This document shows, piece after piece, positions 41,149 through 50,876 of a DNA stretch of 64,000 nt. The stretch spans positions 93,232 through 157,231 of the forward strand of contig NZ_BDBM01000017.1 of the NCBI RefSeq assembly GCF_001612985.1. Reading direction: 5' to 3'. Under the pieces are notes generated by a model that saw only the letters and a list, made by a program, of their open reading frames with translations, ran no database searches and was not told the DNA's origin. Within the stretch, counting starts at the first letter, position 1. Each line of letters begins with the position of its first letter. The translations under genes and the position numbers were made by a program. This DNA is from Nocardia gamkensis NBRC 108242. GTDB taxonomy: Bacteria; Actinomycetota; Actinomycetes; Mycobacteriales; Mycobacteriaceae.

Positions 41149-42459
41149 GTGGACCTGCGTGACGGCGTCGCCAGTACGGCGCTGCTGACCGACCAGTACG
41201 AACTGACCATGCTCGCCGCGGCGCTCGCCGATGGTTCAGCGCATCGGCAGTGCACGTTCGATGTGTTTGCTAGACGTTTGCCGAACGGTCGTCGCTACGG
41301 CGTCGTCGGGGGTACCGGCCGGGTGCTCGACGCGCTGCGGCAGTTCCGCTTCGGCGAGGCGGAGCTGGCCGTCGCCGCCTCGTTCTCCGACCGGCGCACG
41401 CTCGACTGGCTGCGCGACTACCGGTTCACCGGCGACATCGACGGCTACGCCGAGGGCGAGCTGTACTTCCCCGGCTCCCCGATCCTGTCGGTGCGCGGCA
41501 GCTTCGCAGAATGCGTCGTCCTGGAGACGCTGATCCTGGCGATTCTCAATCACGACAGCGCGATCGCGGCCGCGGGCGCGCGGATGGTCAGCGCCGCCGG
41601 CGGCCGCAGGATGATCGAAATGGGTTCGCGGCGCGCCCACGAGCTGGCCGCCCCGGACTGCGCACGCGCCGCGTATCTGGCCGGTTTCGACGCCACCTCC
41701 AACCTGGAGGCGGTGCGTCGCTACGGGATTCCGGGCGCAGGCACCAGCGCGCACGCGTTCGTCCTGCTGCACAGCGGCCCCGACGGGGCGCACGAGGCCG
41801 AAGCGTTCCGCAGCCAGGTGCAGACGCTCGGGGTCGGGACGACGCTGCTGGTGGACACCTTCGACATCACACGGGGCGTCGCGACCGCCATCGAGGTCGC
41901 GGGCACCGAACTGGGCGGCGTGCGGATCGACTCCGGCGATCTCGGCGTCCTGGCCAGGCAGGTGCGCGACCAACTCGACGCACTCGGGGCCACCAAGACC
42001 CGCATCGTGGTCTCCGGCGACCTCGACGAGTACGCCATCGCCGCGCTGCGCGCCGAGCCGGTCGACGTCTACGGCGTCGGCACCGCGCTGGTCACCGGCT
42101 CCGGCGCGCCGACCGCGGGCATGGTCTACAAGCTGGTCGAGGTCGAAGGGGTGCCGGTCGCCAAACGCAGCAGCCACAAGCAATCCCGCGGTGGCACCAA
42201 GAACGTGATCCGCCTGGCCCGCGACACCGGAACGATCGTCGAGGAGATCGTCTACCCGGCGGCCGGACCGGTGCCGCCCGCGAACGGCTTCGAAGCCAGG
42301 CAGCCGCTCGTCCCGCTGGTGCGCGGCGGTGAGCAGCTCGAGAGCCTGCCCACCCTCGCCGAGAGCCGGGATCTGGTCGCGCGGGGCCTGATCAGCCTGC
42401 CGTGGGAGGGCCTCAAGCTCTCCGCGGGTGAGCCCGCCGTGGTGACCACCTTCGCCTGA
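41149..42459 (+). CDS. pncB: nicotinate phosphoribosyltransferase
   Basis: 436 residues, GTG start. LLTDQYELTMLAAALADG at the start, the catalytic-His region MGSRRAHEL, LVDTFDITRGVATAIEVAG, and the phosphate-binding VRIDSGDLGVLARQVRD. It makes nicotinate mononucleotide from nicotinate, ATP and PRPP in the Preiss-Handler route. pncA follows on the same strand (118 bases), giving both steps of nicotinamide salvage in one place. Confidence 0.95.
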   Translation: MDLRDGVASTALLTDQYELTMLAAALADGSAHRQCTFDVFARRLPNGRRYGVVGGTGRVLDALRQFRFGEAELAVAASFSDRRTLDWLRDYRFTGDIDGYAEGELYFPGSPILSVRGSFAECVVLETLILAILNHDSAIAAAGARMVSAAGGRRMIEMGSRRAHELAAPDCARAAYLAGFDATSNLEAVRRYGIPGAGTSAHAFVLLHSGPDGAHEAEAFRSQVQTLGVGTTLLVDTFDITRGVATAIEVAGTELGGVRIDSGDLGVLARQVRDQLDALGATKTRIVVSGDLDEYAIAALRAEPVDVYGVGTALVTGSGAPTAGMVYKLVEVEGVPVAKRSSHKQSRGGTKNVIRLARDTGTIVEEIVYPAAGPVPPANGFEARQPLVPLVRGGEQLESLPTLAESRDLVARGLISLPWEGLKLSAGEPAVVTTFA

Positions 42460-42577
42460 GGCCTGCGCTCGCGCGGGAGACCAGAAGAGAGCAAGAATTC
42501 CCGCGAGTCGGGCGAACGAGCGTGCGACCGAGCGGCAGAATCTGAAACAGTCATTCAGCACACCGCGGGAGGTCACC

Positions 42578-43144
42578 ATGACCCGGGCACTGATCATCGT
42601 CGACGTCCAGAACGATTTCTGCGAGGGCGGTTCACTCGCGGTCACCGGCGGAGCCGCCGTGGCGGCCCGGATCAGCGAGTACCTCACGGCGGCGAAGTAC
42701 GGCGCGATCGTCGCGACCCGGGACTATCACGTCGATCCCGGCGCGCACTTCTCCGACGCGCCCGACTACGTCGACACCTGGCCGCCGCACTGCCTGGTCG
42801 GCACGCCGGGCGCCGATTTCCACCCGGCGCTGGCCACCGGGGACGTCCAGGCGATCTTCTCCAAGGGCGAGTACTCGGCGGCCTACTCCGGGTTCGAGGG
42901 CACGACCGAGGACGGCACCGGGCTGGCCGACTGGCTGCGCGAGCGCGGCGTCGACGCGGTCGACGTGGTCGGCATCGCGACCGACCATTGCGTGCGCGCC
43001 ACCGCGCTGGACGCGCGCATCGAGGGTTTCGACACCCGCGTCCTGCTCGATCTCACCGCGGGTGTCGCCCCGGAGACGGTCGCCGCCGCGCTGGACCGCA
43101 TGCGCGGCGCGGGCGTCGACCTGGAGGGGAGCGTCAACCGGTAG
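42578..43144 (+). CDS. pncA: nicotinamidase/pyrazinamidase
   Basis: 188 residues. Catalytic triad Asp9, Lys96, Cys138 (IVDVQND, FSKGEYS, TDHCVR); metal ligands Asp49, His51, His57 and His71, at nearly the same numbers as in M. tuberculosis PncA. It turns nicotinamide into nicotinate for PncB, and such enzymes also activate pyrazinamide. All key residues are present. It sits next to pncB, whereas M. tuberculosis has the two genes far apart. Confidence 0.95.
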   Translation: MTRALIIVDVQNDFCEGGSLAVTGGAAVAARISEYLTAAKYGAIVATRDYHVDPGAHFSDAPDYVDTWPPHCLVGTPGADFHPALATGDVQAIFSKGEYSAAYSGFEGTTEDGTGLADWLRERGVDAVDVVGIATDHCVRATALDARIEGFDTRVLLDLTAGVAPETVAAALDRMRGAGVDLEGSVNR

Positions 43145-43201
43145 ACCGCCCGGTCTCGGCGACCGTCCTGCCCTGTCGGAGGCGACGAGTAGGCTGCTCG
43201 C

Positions 43202-45250
43202 GTGCCCGAACTCCCGCCCGTTTCCGATCTTTTGGCCACCGCAGTGCAGGCGCTCGGCGGCAAGGAGCGCGCCGGGCAGACGACGATGGCCGCCGCGGTC
43301 GACCACGCGATCGACACCAAGGAACACCTCGCGGTGCAGGCCGGGACGGGCACCGGCAAGTCGCTGGCGTATCTGGTGCCGAGCCTGCGCCACGCCGTGC
43401 GCACCGGCCGCACCGTGGTGGTCTCCACCGCGACGATCGCGCTGCAGCGGCAGCTGGTCGACCGCGATCTCCCCCGGCTGGCCGACGCGCTGAGCGCGCC
43501 GCTGGGGCGCACGCCGAAGTTCGCGATCCTCAAGGGGCGCAACAACTATCTGTGCTTGAACAAGATCAACAGCGCGATTCCCGACGAGCCCGCCGAGGCG
43601 GAGCTGTTCGACGCGTTCGCGATCTCCCGCCTCGGCCGCGAAGTGCAACGGCTCAACGAGTGGACCTCCGACACGGAGACCGGTGACCGCGACGAACTCG
43701 CCCCCGGGGTGAGCGATCGCGCCTGGCGGCAGGTCAGCGTGTCGTCGCGGGAATGCCTCGGCAAGTCGCGCTGCTCCTTCGGCCAGGATTGCTTCGCCGA
43801 GCGAGCCAGGACCGAGTCTGCGCAGGCCGATGTGGTGGTGACCAACCACGCGCTGCTGGCCATCGACGCGATCAGCGGCATTCAGGTGCTGCCCGAGCAC
43901 GACGTGGTGGTCATCGACGAGGCGCACGAGCTGGTCGACCGGGTCACCGGCGTGGCCACCGCCGAACTGGCCTCCGCCGCGATCAGCGCGGCGGCCCGGC
44001 GCTGCGCCAAGCTCATCGATGAGCAGGAGGTGGACCGCCTGGAGGGCGCCGCGGAGGCCTGGCACACCGTGCTGGACGAGCTGCCCGCCGCGCGGTGGGA
44101 CACCCTGCCCGACGGCGTCGCCCCGGTGCTGGCCCTGATCCGCGATGCCGCCTGGAACGCGCGCACCGCGCTCGCGCCGCCGGGTAGCACCACCGCGCAG
44201 GGCGATCCGGAGACCTCCGCGGCCCGCACCATGGCAGTGGCCGCGCTGGACGAGGTGCACGACAGCGCGGTCCGCGCGCTGACGGCGTTCGACGAGCCCG
44301 ATCCCGCCGCGCGCCGGGACGTCATCTGGCTGGCCGCCGACGAGATCCGCGGCGTGGTGCGCCGCTCGCTGCGGATGGCGCCGCTGTCGGTGGGCGGGCT
44401 GCTGCGCAACAGGCTCTTCGGCACCGCGACCGTCGTGCTGACCTCCGCCACGTTGCAGATCGGCGGTTCCTTCGACGGCCTGGCGGTGACCTGGGGCCTG
44501 CCCGCGCAGTCGGGCAATCGCACCGATCCGGCCACCGCGAACGGGGCCCAGCCGCCCTCGGACGCCGAGACCGTGCGCTGGAGCTCGCTCGATGTCGGCT
44601 CACCGTTCGACCACGCCAAGTCCGGCATCCTCTACGTCGCCAAGCACCTGCCCGCGCCGGGCCGCGACGGGCTCGCACCGGCCTACCTGGACGAGATCGA
44701 GCGGCTCATCACCGCGGCGGGCGGGCGCACCCTCGGCTTGTTCTCCTCGATGCGCGCCGCCCGCGCGGCCACCGACGCGCTGCGCCCACGGTTGCAAACC
44801 CCGGTGTTGTGCCAGGGCGACGACTCGACGGGCGCGTTGGTCCGCAAATTCGCCGACGACCCGGAGACTTCGCTGTTCGGCACGCTGTCGCTGTGGCAGG
44901 GCGTAGACGTGCCCGGTCCGTCGCTGAGCCTGGTGATCCTCGACCGCATCCCCTTCCCCCGGCCGGACGATCCGCTGCTGGCGGCCCGGCAGCGTGCCGT
45001 GGAGATGCGGGGCGGAAACGGGTTCATGACGGTAGCCGCCAGCCACGCGGCTCTGCTGCTCGCGCAGGGCACCGGACGCCTGCTGCGCAGCGTCGACGAT
45101 CGCGGCGTGGTCGCCATCCTCGATTCCCGCCTCGCCACCGCCCGCTATGGCGGCTACCTGCGCGCGTCGCTGCCGCCGTACTGGGAGACGGCCGACCCGG
45201 AGGTCGTGGTCAAGGCCTTGCGCCGACTGGCCGCGGCGGCGACGGTGTGA
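43202..45250 (+). CDS. dinG: DinG/XPD-like iron-sulfur ATP-dependent helicase
   Basis: 682 residues, GTG start. Walker A GTGTGKSLAY near residue 51, four Cys for a 4Fe-4S cluster (one in NNYLCLN, then SRECLGKSRCSFGQDCF), DEAH box VIDEAHELV, and C-terminal motifs WQGVDVPGPSLSLVILDRIPF and QGTGRLLRS. It should unwind DNA 5' to 3', for example at R-loops or other structures. It follows pncA by 57 bases. Confidence 0.93.
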   Translation: MPELPPVSDLLATAVQALGGKERAGQTTMAAAVDHAIDTKEHLAVQAGTGTGKSLAYLVPSLRHAVRTGRTVVVSTATIALQRQLVDRDLPRLADALSAPLGRTPKFAILKGRNNYLCLNKINSAIPDEPAEAELFDAFAISRLGREVQRLNEWTSDTETGDRDELAPGVSDRAWRQVSVSSRECLGKSRCSFGQDCFAERARTESAQADVVVTNHALLAIDAISGIQVLPEHDVVVIDEAHELVDRVTGVATAELASAAISAAARRCAKLIDEQEVDRLEGAAEAWHTVLDELPAARWDTLPDGVAPVLALIRDAAWNARTALAPPGSTTAQGDPETSAARTMAVAALDEVHDSAVRALTAFDEPDPAARRDVIWLAADEIRGVVRRSLRMAPLSVGGLLRNRLFGTATVVLTSATLQIGGSFDGLAVTWGLPAQSGNRTDPATANGAQPPSDAETVRWSSLDVGSPFDHAKSGILYVAKHLPAPGRDGLAPAYLDEIERLITAAGGRTLGLFSSMRAARAATDALRPRLQTPVLCQGDDSTGALVRKFADDPETSLFGTLSLWQGVDVPGPSLSLVILDRIPFPRPDDPLLAARQRAVEMRGGNGFMTVAASHAALLLAQGTGRLLRSVDDRGVVAILDSRLATARYGGYLRASLPPYWETADPEVVVKALRRLAAAATV

Positions 45251-45259
45251 TTTCGGCCG

Positions 45260-45294
45260 GTCCCCGCGCCAGGCTCCGCACACGGCGCGGGGAC
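45260..45294. terminator. hairpin between dinG and ridA-like genes
   Basis: GTCCCCGCGCC (45260-45270) pairs with GGCGCGGGGAC (45284-45294). It lies 9 bases past the dinG stop and 30 bases past the RidA-like stop of the opposite strand. Confidence 0.7.
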
Positions 45295-45324
45295 ATCACC
45301 GGATCCCGGTCCGGCAGCGGCGTT

Positions 45325-45717
45325 TCAGCGCACGGCCACCGCGTCGACCTCGAACAGCATGCCCGGCAACGCGAGTGCCGCCACTCCGGTCAGCGTCTGC
45401 GCGGGCGGGCGATCACCCCAGATCGCGGCGATCTTCTTGCCCAGCACCGCCAGCTTTTCCAGGTCGTGGCCGACGATGTGCGTCCGCAACTGCGCGACGT
45501 CGGCATAGTCCACTCCCGCGGAGCGCAAGGCGATTCCGAGGTTGGCGAACGCGTTGTCCACCTGAACCGCGAAATCGGTGCTCGTGGTGTGCCCTTCGGC
45601 GTCCGAGTCGTACTGCCCGGCGATGAACACCAGCTCTCCGCGCGCCACCGCCACATGGCTGTAGCCGAATCCGGTGGGATCGTGCAGTTCACCTGGGTTG
45701 CTGATTTCCACGGCCAT
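45325..45717 (-). CDS. RidA family (YjgF/YER057c/UK114) protein
   Basis: 130 residues from ATG 45,717 with GAGGAG upstream. Typical segments: VFIAGQYDSDAEG, QVDNAFANLGIALRSAGVDYADVAQLRTHIVG (Arg in the usual active-site position), PPAQTLTGVAALALPGMLFEVDAVAV. RidA proteins hydrolyse reactive enamines/imines made by PLP enzymes; this subgroup may have other deaminase roles. It is monocistronic by appearance. Confidence 0.88.
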   Translation of the reverse strand: MAVEISNPGELHDPTGFGYSHVAVARGELVFIAGQYDSDAEGHTTSTDFAVQVDNAFANLGIALRSAGVDYADVAQLRTHIVGHDLEKLAVLGKKIAAIWGDRPPAQTLTGVAALALPGMLFEVDAVAVR

Positions 45718-45850
45718 CGTTTCTCCTCGCTCGGTCGACAAGTGCTGCGACAACACAACGACGATCCGGCAGTCCGCGGTGTGACACGAACAAACGACCG
45801 CGGCGCGGCGACCGAGGTCACCGCGCCGCTGATCCGGCTGTGCCGGAGAT

Positions 45851-46384
45851 TCAGAGAGCCCACTTCAGGATCAGCGTGAGCGCGCCCGTCACGATCGCGA
45901 GAATCAGCGCGCCGACTCCCCACACGAATCCGTGGCGTCCCCACGGACGCCCGGCGTCCAACGAGAACTTGCCGGGGCCGGTGAAGGGCAGCGCAGCACC
46001 GACCACCGCGAACAGCAGGCCCATTTCGTAACCGCCCAGCAGACCACCGGCCCAGGTGGCGTTGATCGCGTTGATCATCGTGCCCACCACGATCGCACCG
46101 GCCAGCGGCGTCAGCAGACCGAGCAGCAGGAGCAGGCCACCACCGAGTTCGCTCAGGCCCGCCAAGGTGCCGAACACCTTGCCCGGGTTGTAGCCCATCT
46201 GCTCGAAGCCGTCGGCATTGGCCTGCAGGCCCGGGCCGCCCCACCAGCCGAAGAGTTTCTGCGCGCCGTGTGCCGCGAGCAAGCCGCCGAAGACGACCCG
46301 CACGATCAGCAGGCCGATGTCGGTCGCGACGCCGTCCAGCTCGGTGCCGGTGCCGGTTCTGTCGAGTACGGATCTCATGGTCAT
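45851..46384 (-). CDS. DoxX family membrane protein
   Basis: 177 residues, four helices. IGLLIVRVVFGGLLAAHGAQKLFGWWGGPG and GYNPGKVFGTLAGLSELGGGLLLLLGL are the DoxX signature. Family members in mycobacteria form a membrane complex with SodA and SseA under oxidative stress; others are of unknown role. ATG 46,384 is preferred because of GAGGA 6 bases upstream. Confidence 0.87.
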   Translation of the reverse strand: MTMRSVLDRTGTGTELDGVATDIGLLIVRVVFGGLLAAHGAQKLFGWWGGPGLQANADGFEQMGYNPGKVFGTLAGLSELGGGLLLLLGLLTPLAGAIVVGTMINAINATWAGGLLGGYEMGLLFAVVGAALPFTGPGKFSLDAGRPWGRHGFVWGVGALILAIVTGALTLILKWAL

Positions 46385-46544
46385 GCTGGTCCTCATCCCT
46401 GTGCTGTCGTTCGGAGCACGATCGTTAGCTCGGCGAATAAACGGACTACGGTCCGATTCTCGCACGAAGGAACCAACGGCCCGACGTTTCGGTGTATTCC
46501 ACGTTCGGGTGGGAAGGACGGTTCAGCGCAAGCGAGCGGAGGGG

Positions 46545-47906
46545 TTACTCCGCGAGGAAGAAGAAGTAGCCGAGGAACACCAGCATCAACGCCCACATCG
46601 CCGGGTGCACGTCCTTGATCCGGCCCTTGGCCGCCATGACCACCGGATACAGCAGCATGCCCATGGCAAGGCCGTTCGCGATGGAGTACGTCAGCGGCAT
46701 CATCACGACGGTGACGAACGCGGGCACCGAGTACTCGAGACGGTTCCAGTCGATCTGGCCCAGCGCCCGGGCCATCAGGATGCCGACCACGATGAGCGCG
46801 GGCGCGGTCACCTCACCCGAGCCCGCGACCACCGCGAAGATCGGATAGCAGAACATCGCGACGAGGAACCAGCCCGCGGTGGTGACGGCGGTCAACCCGG
46901 TGCGGCCGCCCGCTGAGACGCCCGCGGTCGATTCCACATAGGCGGTCGTGGTCGAGGTGCCGATGACCGCGCCCGCCATGGTGCCCACCGAGTCCGCCGC
47001 CAGCGCGCTCGCGGCACGCGGCAGCTTGCCCTTCTCGTCCAGCAGGCCCGCCTGGTTCGCGACGCCGATCAGGGTGCCCGAGGCGTCGAAGAAGTCGACG
47101 AACAGCATGGTCAGTACCACCACGGCCATCTGGCCGGTGAACGCGTCGGGCAGATGGACGATCGCCTGACCGAAGGTGTGCTCGAGCCCCTGCGGCGCGG
47201 CGAACACGCCCTTTGGCAGATCGACCAAGCCGCTCACGATGCCGACGATCGTGGTCAGCACGATGCCGTAGAGCACCGCGCCGTGCCAGCCGCGCACCAG
47301 GAACACCACGGTCACCAGCAGTCCGAACAGCGCGAGTAGCGTGGTGCCTTTGGTGAAGTCGCCCAGCGTGACCAGTGTCGCCTCGCTGTTCACCACGATC
47401 CCGGCGTTCTTCAGGCCGAGGAAGGCCACGAACAACCCGATACCGGCGCCGACGGCGAGCTTCAGCTGCATCGGGATCGCGTTGAGGATGCGTTCGCGCA
47501 CCTTGGTCACGGCGAGGACGAAGAAGATGACGCCGGACAGGAACGTGCCCGACAGCGCCACCTGCCACGGAATCCCCATCTCGAGCACCACCGTGTACGC
47601 GAAGAACGCGTTGAGTCCCATACCCGGTGCGAGCGCGATCGGATACCGGGCCCACAGTCCCATGACCAGCGTGCCGAACACCGCCGCGACGGCGGTGGCG
47701 GTGAACACCGCCTGCATCGGGATGCCCTTGTCGCCCAGAGCGCCCTGGTCGCCGAGCACCGCTGGATTCACCGCGAGGACATAGGACATGGCCAGGAACG
47801 TGACCGTGCCCGCCATGAGTTCGCGCTTGACGGTCGAGCCGTTCGAGCGAACGCCGAAGTACCCGTCGAGGCGTCCTCGAGTCCGGTGCAGAACGTCGGT
47901 GACCAT
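46545..47906 (-). CDS. NCS2 family purine permease (AzgA/GhxP-like)
   Basis: 453 residues, about 12 to 14 helices. AzgA-type landmarks: MAGTVTFLAMSYVLAVNPAVLG, ALAPGMGLNAFFAYTVV, FVDFFDASGTLIGVANQAG and ADSVGTMAGAVIGTSTTTAYVESTAGVSAGGRTGL. It should import adenine, guanine or hypoxanthine with protons. I found no convincing purine riboswitch in the 109 bases upstream. Confidence 0.93.
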   Translation of the reverse strand: MVTDVLHRTRGRLDGYFGVRSNGSTVKRELMAGTVTFLAMSYVLAVNPAVLGDQGALGDKGIPMQAVFTATAVAAVFGTLVMGLWARYPIALAPGMGLNAFFAYTVVLEMGIPWQVALSGTFLSGVIFFVLAVTKVRERILNAIPMQLKLAVGAGIGLFVAFLGLKNAGIVVNSEATLVTLGDFTKGTTLLALFGLLVTVVFLVRGWHGAVLYGIVLTTIVGIVSGLVDLPKGVFAAPQGLEHTFGQAIVHLPDAFTGQMAVVVLTMLFVDFFDASGTLIGVANQAGLLDEKGKLPRAASALAADSVGTMAGAVIGTSTTTAYVESTAGVSAGGRTGLTAVTTAGWFLVAMFCYPIFAVVAGSGEVTAPALIVVGILMARALGQIDWNRLEYSVPAFVTVVMMPLTYSIANGLAMGMLLYPVVMAAKGRIKDVHPAMWALMLVFLGYFFFLAE

Positions 47907-47983
47907 GGGTGACTCCAGTCGAGGAACGAATCGGGGCGTGCCAAGGGCACGGTAACCGACGGTTCACTACCTGGGGCAACCCG

Positions 47984-48012
47984 CGGTGGCGCCATCGTGA
48001 CCGGCGCCACCG
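47984..48012 (-). terminator. hairpin after glgP
   Basis: Arms 47984-47993 and 48003-48012 (CGGTGGCGCC / GGCGCCACCG), loop of 9, starting 3 bases past the glgP stop on the minus strand. It also lies in the leader region of the purine permease gene. Confidence 0.65.
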
Positions 48013-48015
48013 GGA

Positions 48016-50589
48016 CTAGGCGCTCGGCGCGGAGACCAACCCGAGTTCGGCGTCGGAGGCCAGCAGCTCGTTGTGCGGCAGCACGCGCACGGTGTAGCCG
48101 ACCGCGCCGGACAGCGGCAGCGGAGTGTCGACGGTGAACAGCTCGGCGCCGGCGTCGGACCCCGTGTGCGTCATCGGGACCGTCGTGGTGTCGGAGAGGT
48201 CGTCGGTCGCCGACACCCGGCCGAGCACCGCCTGCACCACCACGTCGGGCACGCTCAATCCGCCGAGCTCGACCCGCGCGGTCAGCGACAGCCGCGCCCC
48301 GATGACCGGCGTGTCCGGCAGCCCCGCGCTGTCGACCTGGATCACCTTGACCGACGGCCAGGCCGACTCGACCCGGTGCCGGTACTCGGCGACGGCCCGC
48401 GCGACGGCGAAGTCGTCGGCCGTCGCCCGCTGATGAGCCGCCGCGGCGGGAGCGTAGTACTCCACGGCGTAGTCGCGCACCATCCGGGAAGCAAGGACCT
48501 TCGGTCCCAAGGTCTGCAAAGTGTGGCGAACCATCTCGACCCAGCGCACCGGCATCCCGGACGCGTCACGCTCGTAGAAGCGCGGCGCCACCGCCCGCTC
48601 GAACAGGTCGTAGAGCGCGGCGGCCTCCAGGTCGTCGCGGCGGTGCTCGTCCCGGACGCCCTCCGCGGTCGGAATGGACCATCCGTTCTCGCCGTCGAAC
48701 ATCTCGTCCCACCAGCCGTCCCGGATGGACAGATTGAGCCCGCCGTTCAGCGAGGATTTCATGCCGGAGGTGCCGCACGCCTCCAGCGGGCGCAGCGGGT
48801 TGTTCAGCCAGACGTCGCAACCCCAGTACAGGTAGCGAGCCATCGACATGTCGTAGTCCGGCAGGAAGACGATCCGGTGCCGCACCTCGGGATCGTCGGC
48901 GAAGCGGACCACCTGCTGGATGAGCGCCTTGCCGCCGTCATCGGCCGGGTGGCTCTTGCCCGCGACGACCAGCTGCATCGGCCGCCGCGGGTCCAGCAGC
49001 AAGGCACGCAGCCGCTGCGGGTCGCGCAGCATGAGAGTGAGGCGCTTGTAGGTCGGCACCCGGCGGGCGAATCCGACGGTCAGCACATTCGGATCGAAGA
49101 CACCGTTCACCCAGCCGAGTTCGGCCTCCGCGGCGCCGCGCTCCAACCAGGACGCGCGCACCCTGCGGCGCACCTCGTCGACGAGGATGCCGCGCAGAGT
49201 GTTACGGGTGGACCACAGCTCGGTGAGATCGACGTCGCGCAGCCGTTCCCAGCCGCGCCCCTCCTCGAGCAGTTCCGCGCCGATGTGCTCGCGCGCCTTG
49301 TCCACCCATTCGCGCGCGGCCCACGTGGTGGCGTGCACGCCGTTGGTGACCGAACCGATCGGCACCTCCGCCGGGTCGAAACCCGGCCACAGCGAGGCGA
49401 ACATCGACCGGCTCACCGCGCCGTGCAGCTTCGAGACACCGTTGGCGCGCTGCGCCAGTCGCAGGCCCATGTGCGCCATATTGAAGACGGAGGGGTCGGC
49501 CTCCCGGCCGAGCGCCACGATGCGGTCCACCGAAAGACCGGGCAGCAGGGCGGATTCGGACTCTCCGTGCGCACCGCCGAAGTAGCGCCGCACCATCGGC
49601 ATAGGGAACCGATCGATGCCCGCCGGGACCGGTGTATGCGTGGTGAACACCGTGCCCGCCCGTACGGCGGCGAGTGCGGAATCGAAATCCTGCCCCGCCG
49701 CGACGAATTCGCGGATGCGCTCCACACCGAGGAAACCCGCGTGGCCTTCGTTCATGTGGAACACGTCGGGATCGGGCAGCCCCGCGGACGCGGTGTAGGC
49801 GCGCACCGCACGAACACCGCCGATGCCCGCGAGGATCTCCTGGCGGATGCGATGCTCCTGATCTCCGCCGTAGAGCCGGTCGGTGACCGCGCGCAACTCC
49901 GGGTCGTTCTCGGCGATGTCGGAGTCCAGCAGCAACAGCGGAACCCGGCCCACCTGGGCGATCCACACCCGCGCACGCAGCACCCTGCGGTCGGGCATCG
50001 CCACGTGGATGAGCACCGGCGAGCCGTCGGAGGTGAGCGCCCGCAACGGCAGGCCCTGCGGGTCCAGCGCCGGATAGTGCTCGGCCTGCCAGCCGTCGGT
50101 CGTCAGCGACTGCCGGAAGTAGCCCGAGCGGTACAGCAATCCCACCCCGATCAGCGGCAGGCCGAGATCGGAGGCGCCCTTCAAATGGTCGCCCGCCAGG
50201 ATGCCGAGGCCGCCCGAGTAGTTCGGCAGCACCTCGGTGACGCCGAACTCCATCGAGAAGTAGGCGATGCCCCGCACCCCCTCCTCCCCCGCCCGGCGCT
50301 GGAACCAGCCAGGCGCCGCCAGATAATCGCGCAGCTCCGCCGCTGCGGCGTCGACACGCGCGACATAGCCGGCATCGGCGGCCAGCTCGTCCAGCCGCGC
50401 CGCGGGTACCTCGCCCAGCATCCGGACCGGATCGTGTCCCATCTCCTGCCACCGCCGCGGGTCGAGCGCGGCGAACAGGTCCTGCGTCGGCGGATGCCAC
50501 GACCAGCGCAGATTCGTGGCGAGCTCACCAAGGGCCGCCAGGCGCTCGGGCAGATGGGCACGGACGGTGAAACGACGCAATGCCTTCAT
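48016..50589 (-). CDS. glgP: alpha-glucan phosphorylase (maltosyl-glucan type)
   Basis: 857 residues from ATG 50,589 (MKALRRFTVRAHLPERL). GlgP-like region includes FSMEFGVTEVLPNYSGGLGILAGDHLKGASDLG, the phosphate/PLP end EACGTSGMKSSLNGGLNLSIRDGWWDE (the Lys in GMKSS is the expected PLP site), and VFHMNEGHAGFLG. It releases glucose 1-phosphate from alpha-1,4-glucans. In M. tuberculosis glgP is divergent from glgE; here two unrelated genes lie between them. Confidence 0.94.
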   Translation of the reverse strand: MKALRRFTVRAHLPERLAALGELATNLRWSWHPPTQDLFAALDPRRWQEMGHDPVRMLGEVPAARLDELAADAGYVARVDAAAAELRDYLAAPGWFQRRAGEEGVRGIAYFSMEFGVTEVLPNYSGGLGILAGDHLKGASDLGLPLIGVGLLYRSGYFRQSLTTDGWQAEHYPALDPQGLPLRALTSDGSPVLIHVAMPDRRVLRARVWIAQVGRVPLLLLDSDIAENDPELRAVTDRLYGGDQEHRIRQEILAGIGGVRAVRAYTASAGLPDPDVFHMNEGHAGFLGVERIREFVAAGQDFDSALAAVRAGTVFTTHTPVPAGIDRFPMPMVRRYFGGAHGESESALLPGLSVDRIVALGREADPSVFNMAHMGLRLAQRANGVSKLHGAVSRSMFASLWPGFDPAEVPIGSVTNGVHATTWAAREWVDKAREHIGAELLEEGRGWERLRDVDLTELWSTRNTLRGILVDEVRRRVRASWLERGAAEAELGWVNGVFDPNVLTVGFARRVPTYKRLTLMLRDPQRLRALLLDPRRPMQLVVAGKSHPADDGGKALIQQVVRFADDPEVRHRIVFLPDYDMSMARYLYWGCDVWLNNPLRPLEACGTSGMKSSLNGGLNLSIRDGWWDEMFDGENGWSIPTAEGVRDEHRRDDLEAAALYDLFERAVAPRFYERDASGMPVRWVEMVRHTLQTLGPKVLASRMVRDYAVEYYAPAAAAHQRATADDFAVARAVAEYRHRVESAWPSVKVIQVDSAGLPDTPVIGARLSLTARVELGGLSVPDVVVQAVLGRVSATDDLSDTTTVPMTHTGSDAGAELFTVDTPLPLSGAVGYTVRVLPHNELLASDAELGLVSAPSA

Positions 50590-50876
50590 TCGGTAGAAAC
50601 TACACGGCGCCCGGCGCGGCCGCCCCGCGTGACCGCGCCCCGGAAAACCTTTCGACCAGCACGTTTCCCGGTCGGGCCGCGACGAGATCGGCCCGACCGC
50701 TGGTGCGTAACGCGCTCTACCGTCACAGAACGGCCACACGACGCGCACCGGCGCGCCCGCTCCCGCTACCCGATCGAGACCCGCACTCGCTTGTGAACCC
50801 GAGAACGCCGGGCAAACCCACAAGCTGTGCGGACCAACCGGCCGCACCAACCGAAATCAGTACGGGAGTGATCGAG

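Noticed and set aside
42632..44260. 542-codon frame antisense to pncA and dinG
   Set aside because: Shadow of two well-supported genes.
47907..48015. Possible purine riboswitch upstream of the NCS2 permease
   Set aside because: The hairpins here (including GTGCC-AAG-GGCAC) do not show the purine riboswitch core; the strongest hairpin belongs to the glgP 3' end.
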